Positions 34,913 to 43,097 of a DNA stretch of 64,000 nucleotides are shown piece after piece. Made by a program: the position numbers and the translations under genes. The stretch is taken from assembly GCA_934090935.1 (NCBI GenBank), contig CAKOKD010000001.1, forward strand, positions 364,181 to 428,180, in the 5' to 3' direction. Source of the stretch: an uncultured Bacilli bacterium. Lineage in GTDB: Bacteria > Bacillota_I > Bacilli_A > RF39 > UBA660. Position 1 is the stretch's first letter. Each line of letters opens with the position of its first letter. The notes under the pieces were generated by a model. The model saw only the letters and a list, made by a program, of their open reading frames with translations, was not told the origin of the DNA and did not search any database.

Positions 34913-34940
34913 TTGAAAATCGGGGGGGGTATTATAAAAT
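34913..34940 (+). promoter_or_regulatory. Poly-G promoter of surface gene 34968
   Basis: TTGAAA (34913-34918), ATC, eight G (34922-34929), then TATTATAAAAT. TAAAAT at 34935-34940 gives a 16-base spacer. The core from ATC through TATTATAAAATAAAAAAG is identical to 9804-9832. The IS right end is only 36 bp upstream, so upstream control sequence may have been replaced. Confidence 0.65.
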
Positions 34941-34967
34941 AAAAAAGTAAAAGAAAGTAGGTAGAAT

Positions 34968-35846
34968 ATGAAAAAGAAGAGTATGCTTATAATGGCAATT
35001 ATATTAATGTCAATTGGATTTGCAGCGATCTCAACGACATTAATAATAAATGGTAATGCAAAAGTAAACGAAAATCAAGATGATTTCTCAGTTATCTTTA
35101 CAGCTGCAGCATTAGATGGAAAGGATGTATATTCATCAGTAGTAGATGATACTAAAAAAACAATAACATTTACAACAAATGAATTAAAAACACTTAATCA
35201 AACAAGTATACTTACATATGAAGTAACAAATAATTCAAGTAATTATGATGCAAATGTAAATGTATCATGTGTACCAAAAACTGGAACAACAGCAAAATAC
35301 ACAAGTATCAAAAATGAACTAGAAAATAATGCAACAATTGTAAAAGCAAAAGAAAGTGTAAATGGAACATTAACAGTAACATTGGATAAAACATCAACAG
35401 AAGAAGTAAGTGAAGAATATACATGTACATTAGAGTTCAATGCAGTAGAAAGAGATACATTAGGAGCAAAATTATTAACAGCATGGATACCAACATATTT
35501 TGAATATGGAGAACCAACAATAGCAAGTACAACAGATTATACAGAAATAAATAGAAATGTTTTTGTGGGATTAGATTCAAACAATATAAAAGGAATATGT
35601 ATAAATGATAATGGATTATTATGTATGAAAGCAAATGATTATGATAATACAAGAGAATTATTAAAAAATCATTTTGGAGAGTCGAACTGTAATCTTGATA
35701 TTGATAATGGTTCTAGATTCAGATGTGAAACTGATGCGTTCGATTGCTATGCTGATCCAGATGGCTATCTGCATTGTGATGATTACTCGGATGCAGGTAC
35801 TGGCTACTGCAGTTTGCATTCGGATGGCATTGTCAGTTGCGATTAG
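34968..35846 (+). CDS. SipW/TasA-type surface protein with Cys-rich A-depleted tail
   Basis: 292 aa. Leader signature IGFAAISTTLIINGNAKVNEN and beta module to about 165, then a short domain, not DUF6273-like, that recalls pilin-type tails: FRCETDAFDCYADPDGYLHC, then YCSLHSDGIVSCD at the very end. In 35731-35840 hand count gives 18% A and 48% GC, against 44% A and 23% GC in 35601-35700. Most codons in the tail are NNY. The poly-G promoter is upstream. It interrupts the spoIVFB-rplU synteny. No terminator is evident immediately downstream. Confidence 0.8.
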   Translation: MKKKSMLIMAIILMSIGFAAISTTLIINGNAKVNENQDDFSVIFTAAALDGKDVYSSVVDDTKKTITFTTNELKTLNQTSILTYEVTNNSSNYDANVNVSCVPKTGTTAKYTSIKNELENNATIVKAKESVNGTLTVTLDKTSTEEVSEEYTCTLEFNAVERDTLGAKLLTAWIPTYFEYGEPTIASTTDYTEINRNVFVGLDSNNIKGICINDNGLLCMKANDYDNTRELLKNHFGESNCNLDIDNGSRFRCETDAFDCYADPDGYLHCDDYSDAGTGYCSLHSDGIVSCD

Positions 35847-36040
35847 TCCAATCTCCATGAAGATATCTAGAAATCTAAAATTTGTCTTTTGATTTATTTA
35901 AATATAAAAGTCATAAATAATTTGAAGTTAATAATTTCTTTAAGTATCATAACTTTTTTTATTTAGCAAAAATAATTATAGGATAAAAGTTGATTTGTTC
36001 ATATATATCTACAATTTGGCTTAAATATGGCATATTTTAA

Positions 36041-36069
36041 TTGACATAAGCATAAATATTTGGTAATAT
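36041..36069 (+). promoter_or_regulatory. Promoter of rplU-prp-rpmA
   Basis: Consensus TTGACA (36041-36046), 17-base spacer, TAATAT (36064-36069). The preceding stretch from 35847 holds no gene that I can support. Confidence 0.75.
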
Positions 36070-36168
36070 TTTAGTGTTTGTAAGTGTTCATTACAAACCG
36101 CACTAAAAAGGTTTATAAACTATTATTAGTACCTTAAAGGCGTGTCTTCAAAAAAAATTATAAGGAGG
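36070..36168 (+). promoter_or_regulatory. Probable L21 leader RNA
   Basis: About 100 nt between promoter and rplU, with GTGTTTGTAAGTG...CACTAAAAAGG pairing segments and the AGTACCTTAAAGGCGTGTCTTC block. I recall this type of block from the Bacillota ribosomal protein L21 leader. The identity is from memory of the motif, not a search. Confidence 0.55.
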
Positions 36169-36176
36169 TTAGAGTA

Positions 36177-36476
36177 ATGAAAGCAATATTCGTAACAGGC
36201 GGAAAACAATATTATGTTTCTGAAGGTGATGTTATCTATGTTGAAAAACTAGATGCTGAAGCAGGAAAAGATATTACATTCGATACTGTATTAGCTGTTG
36301 GAGATAAAATTGGTACTCCATATGTAAATGGAGCTAAAGTTGAATGTAGTGTTGAAAAACATGGTAAAGCTAAAAAAGTTGTTGTATTCAAATATAGACC
36401 TAAGAAAAAATATCGTAATACTAAAGGTCATAGACAACCATATACAAAACTTGTTGTTAAAAAAATCGTAGGTTAA
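36177..36476 (+). CDS. rplU: 50S ribosomal protein L21
   Basis: 99 aa, complete. [25 protein letters not shown] at the start and [25 protein letters not shown] near the C-terminus are the L21 signature. Strong AAGGAGG ribosome binding site. First gene of rplU-prp-rpmA. Confidence 0.98.
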   Translation: MKAIFVTGGKQYYVSEGDVIYVEKLDAEAGKDITFDTVLAVGDKIGTPYVNGAKVECSVEKHGKAKKVVVFKYRPKKKYRNTKGHRQPYTKLVVKKIVG

Positions 36477-36478
36477 TT

Positions 36479-36775
36479 ATGATTAACATCAAAAAGAAGA
36501 AAAATGTTATTACTATTTCTGGACATGCAAACTATAGCGATAAAGAAGATATAGTTTGTGCAAGTGTTTCATCAATAATGTATACAAGTGTTAATGCACT
36601 TTTAAGATTTGATGAGAAAAGTATTGAATATATGGATGATGGAAATACAGTAACAATAAAAGTTAATAAAAATGATAATATAACAAATACTTTAATTATT
36701 AATATGTTGTCATTGTTTAATGAATTAGCTTTGAAATACAAAAAAAATATAAATTTTGAAATGGAGGAAGAGTAA
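36479..36775 (+). CDS. prp: Ribosomal-processing cysteine protease Prp
   Basis: 98 aa (YsxB family). Catalytic His in [19 protein letters not shown] (about residue 16) and catalytic Cys (about residue 27) are both present. Prp removes the N-terminal extension of L27 in Bacillota lacking a mature-start L27. It lies between rplU and rpmA as usual; the rpmA ATG overlaps its stop. Confidence 0.93.
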   Translation: MINIKKKKNVITISGHANYSDKEDIVCASVSSIMYTSVNALLRFDEKSIEYMDDGNTVTIKVNKNDNITNTLIINMLSLFNELALKYKKNINFEMEEE

Positions 36776-37074
36776 TGTTAAATTTATTTAATATAATTTC
36801 TTTAGACATTCAACGTTTCGCCCATGTTAAAGCACAAGGTTCAACACAAAATGGACGTGATAGTGCTGGTAGAAGATTAGGAGCTAAAGCAGCTGATGGA
36901 CAAGTTATCAATGCTGGATCTATAATTTATAGACAAAGAGGAACTAAGATTTATCCAGGTAAAAACGTTGGTATGGGTAAAGATCATACTTTATTCGCAT
37001 TAATCAAAGGACAAGTTAAATTTGAAAGATGTGGAAGAGATAAGAAAAAAGTAAGTGTTTACGAAGTAAAATAG
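36775..37074 (+). CDS. rpmA: 50S ribosomal protein L27 with Prp-cleaved extension
   Basis: 99 aa. [26 protein letters not shown] is the L27 core. A 15-residue extension ([15 protein letters not shown]) precedes A-H-V-K; the L-D-I-Q-R-F/A context resembles the Prp site (..L.L.FF/A) of Staphylococcus. Cleavage after Phe15 is predicted. The extension is longer than the usual 9 residues. A terminator follows. Confidence 0.97.
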   Translation: MLNLFNIISLDIQRFAHVKAQGSTQNGRDSAGRRLGAKAADGQVINAGSIIYRQRGTKIYPGKNVGMGKDHTLFALIKGQVKFERCGRDKKKVSVYEVK

Positions 37075-37099
37075 TATCTGATGATGCTATTTTTTTTGT
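37070..37099 (+). terminator. Terminator after rpmA
   Basis: Interrupted stem AATAGTATC/GATGCTATT overlapping the stop, followed by T8. Confidence 0.7.
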
Positions 37100-37172
37100 A
37101 AACTTTATGTAGATAAGCAAATTTTTCAGTTATACAACTAAAAAAAGAATTATAATTTAGATGGGTGATTTT

Positions 37173-38456
37173 ATGAAAAATAAAGTAAGTATAGTAGTTG
37201 CTATATTATTATTAGCAATAGGGTTTGCAGCAGTATCAACGACATTAATAATAAACGGAAATGCAAAAGTAAGCGAAAACCAAGATGACTTCTCAGTTAT
37301 CTTTACAGCTGCAACATTAGATGGAAAGGATGTATATAGTTCTGTAGTAAACGATACAAAGAAGATAATAACATTTGAAACAAGTGAATTAAAAACATTA
37401 AATCAAACAAGTGTGTTAAATTATGAAGTTACAAATAATTCAAACAACTATGATGCAGAAGTAAAAATAAATTGCAAAGTAAAAGATAATGCGGAGGCAG
37501 TATACACAAGTATCAAGAATGAATTAGAGGGAAATGCAACAGTTGTAAAAGCAAAAACTTCGTCAAATGGAACATTAACAGTAACACTTAATATAACATC
37601 AACAGAGGAAGTAAGTGAAGAATATGTCTGTGAACTAGCATTTAACGCAGTAGAAAGAAATAGTGTTGGTGAAAACACTACATTTGAAAAAAATGTAAAA
37701 GTTGGAGATTATGTTACCTACACTCCTAGTGAAACAAGTGTTATACCTGACGCAACTTTAACTGGTTATACTGAATGTTTGAACGCCTCTAAATGTGGAA
37801 CTCTTGAAAATAATACACAAAATTCATTGAATCCAAGCTTAAATACAATTTGGAGAGTTTTATCAGTTGATAATGGAAAAATTGAAATAATTTCAAATGA
37901 ACTTTCAAATGCTAAAGTTGTAATGTATGGCAAGACTGCATATATAAATATGCCAAAAGCTTTAAATATGATTTCTAGCAAATACATAAATTCAAAATTT
38001 GCTATATCAGCAAGAACTGTTGGATATAATGGTCAAACTGAGGTTATAACTGATACTTCCAAAATAGATTCAGTAACAAATCCATTTCCAGATTCATACA
38101 CAAAAGATAATACTTATGAAACTACTGGTGGAGGAGATATGCTATATGAAAAAGATTATAATGTTTTAAAAACATTAAATGCTGTAACTACTAACGTCGT
38201 TGGCACTACAACAAATGATTTATATTGGACAGCATCTAGAAGACAATATGCTGCAACTAATGTGTGGTCTTTGGGATTTAGACTATTTACTGATACTGGA
38301 GCAATAACTTTTATATACTTTACTGAAAGTTATACAGATGAACGTGGTTTTGTTCAAGAAGCAATGGGAAATTATATAAGACCCGTAGTAACTCTAAAAT
38401 CCAACTTAGATGCAACTGGAAATGGAGCAATTGATAATCCTTGGGTTTTAATTTAA
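37173..38456 (+). CDS. SipW/TasA-type surface protein with lectin-like C-terminus
   Basis: 427 aa. Leader IGFAAVSTTLIINGNAKVSEN, beta module to about 168, then a C-terminal domain with VGDYVTYTPSE, TIWRVLSVDNGKIEIIS, DLYWTASRRQYAAT and Y-I-R-P-V-V-T-L near the end. This is a common surface-protein domain with a C-type-lectin-like ending. The ATG at 37173 follows GGGTGAT. The promoter has TATAAT (about 37151) and no G tract. The N-terminal module is nearly identical to that of 34968 across the AALDGKDVYSSVV.DTKK region, suggesting duplication or gene conversion. Confidence 0.78.
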   Translation: MKNKVSIVVAILLLAIGFAAVSTTLIINGNAKVSENQDDFSVIFTAATLDGKDVYSSVVNDTKKIITFETSELKTLNQTSVLNYEVTNNSNNYDAEVKINCKVKDNAEAVYTSIKNELEGNATVVKAKTSSNGTLTVTLNITSTEEVSEEYVCELAFNAVERNSVGENTTFEKNVKVGDYVTYTPSETSVIPDATLTGYTECLNASKCGTLENNTQNSLNPSLNTIWRVLSVDNGKIEIISNELSNAKVVMYGKTAYINMPKALNMISSKYINSKFAISARTVGYNGQTEVITDTSKIDSVTNPFPDSYTKDNTYETTGGGDMLYEKDYNVLKTLNAVTTNVVGTTTNDLYWTASRRQYAATNVWSLGFRLFTDTGAITFIYFTESYTDERGFVQEAMGNYIRPVVTLKSNLDATGNGAIDNPWVLI

Positions 38457-38458
38457 CT

Positions 38459-38486
38459 AATAGTACCTTATGGTACTATTTTTTCT
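38459..38486 (+). terminator. Terminator after 37173 gene
   Basis: Stem AATAGTACC/GGTACTATT with a 4-base loop and T6. Confidence 0.88.
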
Positions 38487-38504
38487 TTTTATATCTTGGG
38501 GAAT

Positions 38505-38533
38505 TTGACAAAATGGCCTGATGTATGTATAAT
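38505..38533 (+). promoter_or_regulatory. Strong promoter of the four-paralog cluster
   Basis: Consensus TTGACA (38505-38510), 17-base spacer, consensus TATAAT (38528-38533). The start codon is 25 bases downstream. Confidence 0.8.
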
Positions 38534-38557
38534 AACTTCCCAAGAAAGAGGGAAATT

Positions 38558-39664
38558 ATGAAAGATTTGACAAAGTTCAAAGCGAATAGAATTCGTAAAA
38601 GATTTAAAATAAAGGGGATGGATGCTCCTAGAGAGTTTATCTATGTAGGTCCACTTTATGTTAATGAACCTGAAATGGTTGATGAAGAAAATCCAAAAAT
38701 TCATTTTGCAACATCTCCTGTAAGTAATGAAGAATTCGTACTTAGTTTTAAAATGAATGAAAGCGGTCTTTTTGTAGAGGAAAGTACAGGAATTGAATTT
38801 AGTTTTACTGGTAATGTTAGTAATTATGTTGAAAAACCATTAGATGCAGATGTTTTACCATTTGTTCAAAACTATAGTAAACATCCTTTATGTATCGACA
38901 TGAATAACGCTATAAAACTTAATAAAAAAACTAAAAAACTTTATGCTAAATATAAAGGCGATGATGAAGAACCTTTTAAAGCTAAATTAAAGGAAAAATT
39001 TGCAAAAGCAGCCAACAGTGTCGATTATGCAACTAAGGATATGATTGAACGTTTCTTTAAAGGAACTAGATTAGAAAAAGATTTCTATAAGGAACATTTA
39101 AGAGAAACTGAATTCTGTGAATATGTACCTGAAGTTGGAGAACTTTTTGGATATGTAGGAAAGGTTCATGCTATAGTACCAAAAGAGTTTTCTATAGATA
39201 CTAAAGATGATGAATGTTCAGAAAGATTTAAAATGGAATTGAAAGAATTAAAAGATTCAAAATATCCATTATTCTTAAAGAAAATTGATGAAAAAACAGC
39301 TATGGAAGTTTTAACTGGTGAAAAATTCTGGCTAAATCCTGAGACTCTTGATATCGTTGCTAGCTCTACAACATTTAAGAAGTATTCTGAAAATTCTTTA
39401 GCTTTACAAACTTGTACCTTTATTAAACCAGATGACTTCTTTAAATTAAAATATGCTGAACAAGGTAGACAAGAGAATGAATTTGCTCAATGGGTTTTAG
39501 AACAAAAAGTGAATGCAAAAGAAGCTTTTGAAAAAGGATATGATGATGCTTTAGGTGAGTATTATGCAAATATTGAAACAGCATATAAACTTGCTAGATT
39601 TGATGATCTTGTATTTAACTTAGAAAATGAAGATTCAGATAGAAAATTAAAATTCAAGAAATAG
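38558..39664 (+). CDS. Tandem paralog family member 1, function unknown
   Basis: 368 aa from ATG 38558 (AGAGGG ribosome binding site); earlier in-frame ATG at 38525 overlaps the -10 box. Cytoplasmic: no signal or helix. Shared family features are FIYVGPLYVNEPE near residue 25, an aromatic/acidic middle, and CEYVPEVGELFGYVGKVHAIVPKEF near 190. Then come PLFLKKIDEKTAMEVLTGEKF and a C-terminal helical tail rich in A and E (YKLARFDDLVFNLEN). The two repeats of YVG followed by P suggest two related half-domains. I do not recognise the family. Confidence 0.75.
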   Translation: MKDLTKFKANRIRKRFKIKGMDAPREFIYVGPLYVNEPEMVDEENPKIHFATSPVSNEEFVLSFKMNESGLFVEESTGIEFSFTGNVSNYVEKPLDADVLPFVQNYSKHPLCIDMNNAIKLNKKTKKLYAKYKGDDEEPFKAKLKEKFAKAANSVDYATKDMIERFFKGTRLEKDFYKEHLRETEFCEYVPEVGELFGYVGKVHAIVPKEFSIDTKDDECSERFKMELKELKDSKYPLFLKKIDEKTAMEVLTGEKFWLNPETLDIVASSTTFKKYSENSLALQTCTFIKPDDFFKLKYAEQGRQENEFAQWVLEQKVNAKEAFEKGYDDALGEYYANIETAYKLARFDDLVFNLENEDSDRKLKFKK

Positions 39665-39690
39665 GTGATTTTAAAATTGCCTATTTTTTT
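39660..39690 (+). terminator. Terminator between paralogs 1 and 2
   Basis: AATAGG...CCTATT stem with an inner AATTTTAAAATT-like extension and T7, overlapping the stop of paralog 1. A TATAAT about 39713-39718 can start paralog 2. Confidence 0.75.
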
Positions 39691-39747
39691 GTTGAATATA
39701 ATATTTTAGTGTTATATAATAAACTCTAAGAAATGAGGATGTTTACT

Positions 39748-40869
39748 GTGAAGAGATTGAATTCGATTGAATTTTTAGATTTGGATAACAAACTAAAAAA
39801 AATTAATTTTGATGATTTAAAAAAAGGAGACACTTTTCTATATCTTGGAAATATTTATGGAAATTTTCCAATAGTAGTACACTATAATGATGATGGGAAT
39901 TATAGTGTCGTTTATGGTTTGAAACCTTTGCAAGTATTTTATCATTACACTTTAAAGTTTATTAAAGAAAGTGACGATATTGTTATGGAAGTTAATACGA
40001 AGGAGCGCTTTAAAGTAGGAGCAGAACAAAAGGAAATAGATTATCATAATCCGATTAAACTTTTAAATTCTGTTCCTGATATAGCCGATATTGGTTTATA
40101 TATAAATAGGGAAAATATTGCAGAAGCAAATAGTTTTTCTGCTCGTTTGATGTATAAAAAAAATGGGTGCAATGCTAAGCATGGAGAAGTGGATTCTTTA
40201 GCTCGTGATTTTTATAATGCTAGAGATGAAGCAAAAGACCTTTATTCGGAGTATATATCAAGCCTTCTTTCTACAATATATCCATCTAAAGAGGTGCAAG
40301 CATTTTATTCACCAGCAAACAATTTATCATTTTTTTCACAAGCAAACAATTTATCATTTTTTTCAAAACAACCTGAGATAGGTGAATATTTTGGTTATGT
40401 TGGAGATATCTTTTCTCTAGTTCCAAGTGTTAGTTCGGAAAAAATTTTTGAAGTAAGAAATATTGAGAATCAATATCCATTGCTTTTAAAAAGAATAAGT
40501 GAAACTGAAGCAATTGAAGCAACAACAGAAGTTAAGTTCCAAATAGCACCAAATCGATTCGATGTATCTAAAGATGCATATAAGGATTTACCTTTAGCGT
40601 TATATGTAAAAGCGTATATTGAAGTAAATGATGATTTTAAAAGAATGTATGCTGACACATGCGAAAAAGCTTACAGCCTTAGTGAATTTTTACGTAAACA
40701 AGAACGTCTTTCTAAGGAATCTTATGCTGAAGCATTAAGAACATTAGATTTAGAAAGATTTCCAAGTGTTGAAGAGGTTTATGATATCGCGAAAGTTGAA
40801 AATATAATGTTTGATTTGGATAAAAAGATGAAAGGCAATGGAGAAAATACTTTGTCTAAAAGGCTTTAA
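39748..40869 (+). CDS. Tandem paralog family member 2, function unknown
   Basis: About 373 aa from a GTG at 39748, chosen because GAGGA is about 9 bases upstream; ATGs at 39733 and 39739 overlap that site. Shared features are FLYLGNIYGNFP, PEIGEYFGYVGDIFSLVP, YPLLLKRISETEAIEATTEVKF and the C-terminal YDIAKVENIMFDLDKK. An internal direct repeat SPANNLSFFSQANNLSFFSKQ (about 40312-40370) duplicates N-N-L-S-F-F-S. Cytoplasmic, unknown family. Confidence 0.72.
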   Translation: MKRLNSIEFLDLDNKLKKINFDDLKKGDTFLYLGNIYGNFPIVVHYNDDGNYSVVYGLKPLQVFYHYTLKFIKESDDIVMEVNTKERFKVGAEQKEIDYHNPIKLLNSVPDIADIGLYINRENIAEANSFSARLMYKKNGCNAKHGEVDSLARDFYNARDEAKDLYSEYISSLLSTIYPSKEVQAFYSPANNLSFFSQANNLSFFSKQPEIGEYFGYVGDIFSLVPSVSSEKIFEVRNIENQYPLLLKRISETEAIEATTEVKFQIAPNRFDVSKDAYKDLPLALYVKAYIEVNDDFKRMYADTCEKAYSLSEFLRKQERLSKESYAEALRTLDLERFPSVEEVYDIAKVENIMFDLDKKMKGNGENTLSKRL

Positions 40870-40896
40870 TAATAAATTTTGAAAGGAGATTAGGTT

Positions 40897-41976
40897 ATGG
40901 AAGAAATAGAAAAGAAGTATATTAAGATAGCGAAAGAAAGTGTTGTATACACGAATATAGAAGATATAGAATGTGGGGAATTCTTTTACTATCTAGGTCC
41001 AGTATATATGAATATACCTGTGGATCTAGAAAGAATAGAAAATGGTGAGTATCATTTTAAATTTGAATTAAAACAAATTCAAGAAGGAGAAGAACAGTTA
41101 TTAAGATTCTTAAAAATAAGTGATAAAGAGGCTTATTTGGTTGGAAGTGAAATATATTTTAGAATAGGTGAATGTGATGAATATGTTGATTATCATAATC
41201 CTAATGTAATGCTTAAACCTTGGCATGAGCCATGTTTGACTTTATCAGTTTCATGCATTACTGATTTTAATGATTCTTTTATCCAAACCATATGTAAAGG
41301 TCATGATTGTTTGAATTTTTCAGAAATTTTGGAATATAAAGCATATGCTGAAGAAAACTGTAAAGAAGCTTTAGAAAAAATTCTTCAAAAAGTGTATTCA
41401 TCTTCATATGAACAACAATTTTATAGATCTTATGAGGATAAAGTAACTTATTTTTGTCAACCACCTAAAATTGGTGAATATTTTGGATATGTTAGAGATC
41501 TTTATATTTTGGTACCAAAAAATATTGATGTTGATAGCAATATGATAGAATTTACAAGAGAGAGAATAGAAAATAAGTATCCTTTATTATTTAGAAGAAT
41601 AAGTGACACTGAAGCGCTTGAAGTAACAACGGGTGTTAAAGTTAAAATGAATCCATTTTCAAAGTTTTCAGCTAGATATGAAAATGGAGATGCATTTGCT
41701 CAGTTATGTATTGATGATATGGTATGTCTTGAACTAACTGAAAGATATAAACGCATATATGGCGAAGCAACTACTGATTTTAATGCGTTTAATAAATGGT
41801 TACATGAACAAGAAAGTGATGCATTAAAAACGTATAAGAAAGAACTAGAAATATGTGAAAAAGATCAAATTCTTAAAGTTTATGATGTAGCAAGAGTTGA
41901 AAATGCTTTATTTGATTTAGACAAAAAATTGGATTTAGTAAAAAAATCTGAAAAAAAAGACGATAATAACGACTAA
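40897..41976 (+). CDS. Tandem paralog family member 3, function unknown
   Basis: 359 aa, ribosome binding site AAAGGAG. Shared features are FFYYLGPVYMNIP, PPKIGEYFGYVRDLYILVPK, YPLLFRRISDTEALEVTTGVK and YDVARVENALFDLDKK at the C-terminus. Closest by eye to member 2. It begins 28 bases after member 2 and lies in the same transcription unit. Confidence 0.75.
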   Translation: MEEIEKKYIKIAKESVVYTNIEDIECGEFFYYLGPVYMNIPVDLERIENGEYHFKFELKQIQEGEEQLLRFLKISDKEAYLVGSEIYFRIGECDEYVDYHNPNVMLKPWHEPCLTLSVSCITDFNDSFIQTICKGHDCLNFSEILEYKAYAEENCKEALEKILQKVYSSSYEQQFYRSYEDKVTYFCQPPKIGEYFGYVRDLYILVPKNIDVDSNMIEFTRERIENKYPLLFRRISDTEALEVTTGVKVKMNPFSKFSARYENGDAFAQLCIDDMVCLELTERYKRIYGEATTDFNAFNKWLHEQESDALKTYKKELEICEKDQILKVYDVARVENALFDLDKKLDLVKKSEKKDDNND

Positions 41977-42008
41977 TTTAGAAGTTTTTGATAAAAGATG
42001 GTGATAAA

Positions 42009-43097
42009 ATGAAATTTTTAACGGAAAAAGAAGTTCAAAAGATGCAAGCTAAATATCAAGATTTCCGTAGAGATCAAGTTTGTACAGGTGAAGTTGTTTA
42101 TTATATTGGTAAGCTAAATCTAGATGTTGGAGTAACAGATAAAACAGAAAATGGTACAAATGAATTAAAAATCTATAAAGTTCCTGGAGAATCTAATTAT
42201 ATATTAAGACTTGAGAAATTGGGAAATTATTTTAGAGAAACAACGACGGGGTTTGTTTTTAAGACTTATGAAGATACTCGAATTGATGGAAACTGGGATA
42301 ATGTTGAAACCTATTTTTTACCAAAAAAAACTTACTTTTTATTGGATAATAGTTTCTATAAAGAAAATACGAGGTTGAATAAGGCATATTTTAAATTTAT
42401 AGCTAGAAATCCAAATTTTTCTGATTATTTAAAAAAATATTCATCATATGTTGAAGAGTACATGAATGTTTATTATCGCGAATTGTTTTTTTGTTCCACT
42501 GAATCAAAATATGAAGAAGATTTTTATCGTGAACATATTGATAAACTAGAATTTTATTCTAATGAACCAAAAATTGGAGATTACTTCGGTTATATGGGAA
42601 ATATATATACTTATGTTCCTAAAGAACTTGTTTTTGATGATGAAAAAACGAAGTGTATGGTTGAGTCTCAAAAAATATCAGTCTGTAAAATTCCAATGTT
42701 TTTAAAACTTGTAGATTATGATACAGCCATTGATGTTATGACTGGTAATAAGTTTTCGTTTAGAGATGATCCAGGAATCGTTAATGTTAATAATGGTTTA
42801 TTAGAAAGAAAAAATGATATTCATTTTTATATAGATCGTTTTCCGCTTATAAAAGCAAACAAGTATTTTGAAATTTTATATGGTGGATTAAGTAAGGAAG
42901 AAATAGATGATTTTAAAACTGAGATAAATGATTTGAAGTTCTTAGCTAAAATGGAAGAATTGTTAGCTTTTGATAGATGTATGAAGGTAAGTTTTGTTGG
43001 TTTACGTATAGCTTATGAGCTTGCTCAATTGGATAATCTATTATATGATATTGATAATCCAAAATCTTTAAAAAAAGTAGATGGTGATAATAACTAG
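42009..43097 (+). CDS. Tandem paralog family member 4, function unknown
   Basis: 362 aa from ATG 42009 (GGTGAT site; the TTG at 41988 is unlikely). The most divergent of the four: VYYIGKLNLDVGV, EPKIGDYFGYMGNIYTYVPKEL, IPMFLKLVDYDTAIDVMTGNKF, and AYELAQLDNLLYDIDN at the end. A terminator follows at 43094-43119. Conservation of the G-(E/D)-(Y/L)-F-G-Y-(V/M) core in all four marks the likely functional site. Confidence 0.74.
   Translation: MKFLTEKEVQKMQAKYQDFRRDQVCTGEVVYYIGKLNLDVGVTDKTENGTNELKIYKVPGESNYILRLEKLGNYFRETTTGFVFKTYEDTRIDGNWDNVETYFLPKKTYFLLDNSFYKENTRLNKAYFKFIARNPNFSDYLKKYSSYVEEYMNVYYRELFFCSTESKYEEDFYREHIDKLEFYSNEPKIGDYFGYMGNIYTYVPKELVFDDEKTKCMVESQKISVCKIPMFLKLVDYDTAIDVMTGNKFSFRDDPGIVNVNNGLLERKNDIHFYIDRFPLIKANKYFEILYGGLSKEEIDDFKTEINDLKFLAKMEELLAFDRCMKVSFVGLRIAYELAQLDNLLYDIDNPKSLKKVDGDNN

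Noticed and set aside
35674..35892. 72-aa alternative frame over the A-depleted tail
   Set aside because: The main frame has conserved module context and a cysteine pattern; the alternative frame has no ribosome binding site and unnatural M/I/V-rich content.
38558..43097. Four tandem paralogs considered as phage or toxin-immunity repeats
   Set aside because: No toxin domain, phage gene or recombination site is nearby and all four are intact with similar length; kept as unknown family.
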